DNA of 34,749 nt from Bacteroidales bacterium (GTDB taxonomy: Bacteria > Bacteroidota > Bacteroidia > Bacteroidales > JAFGHD01): NCBI GenBank assembly GCA_016927695.1, contig JAFGME010000266.1, forward strand, positions 1-34,749. Direction: 5' to 3'. Position 1 is the stretch's first letter, and every line of letters begins with the position of its first letter. The position numbers and the translations under genes were made by a program. Of the stretch, positions 33,926 to 34,749 are shown piece after piece. Below the pieces are notes generated by a model. That model worked only from the letters and a program-made list of their open reading frames with translations. It did not search any database and had not been told where the DNA came from.

Positions 33926-34216
33926 ATGATCGTCTGGGTAGTTTACGACATTAAAAAAGACAAGCCCCGGGGTAAAATTGCCAAAATCTGCAAACTCTCG
34001 GGCCTTTACAGGGTGCAGTATTCGGTATTTTTGGGGACCCTGAATGAAAATGAAAAGGATTCCTTGCAATTGCAGATCGAGGACTGGATGGACGAAAACA
34101 CCGACTCGGTGTACATTTTCCCGATGAGCAAAAATGAACTGAAGCAAACCGTCCTCCTCGGGCAGGCTTTTGACAAAGATCTGGTGACAGATGAGGTGAA
34201 AGCCCTTTTCCTGTGA
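33926..34216 (+). CDS. cas2: CRISPR-associated protein Cas2
   Basis: A 96-residue partner of Cas1 in spacer integration, with a ferredoxin-like fold. It begins MIVWVVYDIKKDKPRGKIAK, with the first-strand Asp (YDI), then LYRVQYSVFLGTL and the strand SVYIFPMS, all typical of Cas2. The length is normal. It starts 19 bases after cas1, and its stop overlaps the cas4 start (TGATG), which indicates translational coupling of the adaptation genes. Confidence 0.95.
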   Translation: MIVWVVYDIKKDKPRGKIAKICKLSGLYRVQYSVFLGTLNENEKDSLQLQIEDWMDENTDSVYIFPMSKNELKQTVLLGQAFDKDLVTDEVKALFL

Positions 34217-34749
34217 TGAGTCTTACTCCTTCGCATATCATTGAATACCTGTTTTGTCCCAGGTTCACCTATTTCGAATATGTGCTTTGCATACCTCAGT
34301 ACGAAGAAAGGCATTACAAAGTGGAAAAAGGGAGAAAACTCCATGATCTGAAGATGGTAAGGAACAAGGATTATCTCAGAAAAAAGATTGGGGTAGAAAA
34401 AAAATTCATCGATCAGTACCTCGTCAATGAACTTATACGTGGGAGGGTAGATGAGGTTCTGCTGCTTGACGATGGCACGATGTCACCGCTGGATTACAAG
34501 TTTGCGCAGTTTAAGGATAAAATTTACAGCACCTATAAAACTCAGTTATATTGTTATGCCTGGCTGATAGAAGACAATTTCCGGACACCGGTAAAAAAGG
34601 GTTTCCTGGTATACACCCGCAGCGCCTGCAAACTGGTCGAAATCGGGATAGGGGAAAGTGATAAGGATGAAGTTAAGCGGGCGGCGGAGGGGATATTACG
34701 GATCATCAATGAAAATTTTTTTCCACAAGGTACCCGACATAAAGAAAAA
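34216..34749 (+). CDS. cas4: CRISPR-associated exonuclease Cas4 (partial, cut by window end)
   Basis: The ORF track omits this gene because it runs off the window without a stop; 178 codons are open. Cas4 is a RecB-like nuclease with an iron-sulfur cluster that trims and orients prespacers by PAM. The translation begins MSLTPSHIIEYLFCPRFTYF, with C14 as the first cluster ligand. RecB-type nuclease residues are H43 (GRKLHD), D79 (GRVDEVLL), D93 and K95 (SPLDYKFA), plus QLYCYAWL (Q110/Y114). The three C-terminal cluster cysteines should lie just beyond the edge. Its ATG overlaps the cas2 stop. A position after cas2 is less common than cas4-cas1-cas2. Confidence 0.93.
   Translation, partial: MSLTPSHIIEYLFCPRFTYFEYVLCIPQYEERHYKVEKGRKLHDLKMVRNKDYLRKKIGVEKKFIDQYLVNELIRGRVDEVLLLDDGTMSPLDYKFAQFKDKIYSTYKTQLYCYAWLIEDNFRTPVKKGFLVYTRSACKLVEIGIGESDKDEVKRAAEGILRIINENFFPQGTRHKEK

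Overview
This window looks like a chromosomal segment of a Bacteroidota bacterium, most likely of the Bacteroidales/Marinilabiliales type. The evidence is two secreted proteins ending in Por-type (T9SS type A) C-terminal sorting domains, an outer-membrane beta-barrel protein with an N-terminal CarboxypepD_reg-like domain, genes without Shine-Dalgarno sequences, and a good Bacteroidota-type promoter (TTTG-N21-TAGTTTTG) in front of topA. No rRNA or tRNA gene was seen, and no gap between genes exceeds 300 bases.

Region 1 (1-4084, + strand) holds a Spy/CpxP-like exported protein with a T9SS sorting tail, followed by a TonB-receptor-like outer-membrane barrel protein. Region 2 (4085-15890, - strand) is a compact probable operon read right to left: a flippase-like membrane protein, a GT2 glycosyltransferase, an exported M1 metallopeptidase, a protein that I read as a divergent class III nucleotidyl cyclase domain, and, after a 149-base gap, a giant alpha-2-macroglobulin-like protein whose thioester motif is missing. 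Region 3 (15920-25070) is core-like: ruvC, an arginase/formimidoylglutamase-family protein with degraded metal ligands, topA, a large secreted papain-like protease with a calcium-loop insertion, and a metallo-beta-lactamase-fold hydrolase.

Region 4 (25223-34749, + strand) is a type I-B CRISPR-Cas operon: cas8b(TM1802-like)-cas7-[REP-like hairpins + IS200-type Y1 transposase]-cas5-cas3-cas6-cas1-cas2-cas4 (cut by the window end). Cas8b/7/5 plus crRNA would form the Cascade surveillance complex, Cas6 would process the crRNA, Cas3 would degrade the target and Cas1/2/4 would acquire spacers. No CRISPR array lies in the window; one is expected beyond the right edge or elsewhere.

The most unusual structure is in the cas operon. 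Between cas7 and cas5 there is a symmetric set of four hairpin repeats (two direct, two inverted) with compensatory stem changes, next to a single-domain Y1 transposase that ends six bases before cas5. This resembles a REPIN/RAYT pair embedded in a cas transcript. The same locus is compositionally mosaic (AT-rich effector genes, GC-richer cas6-1-2-4), and a 22-codon ORF just upstream of cas8b looks like a second, out-of-frame Cas8 N-terminus. Together these suggest that the locus was assembled by module exchange.
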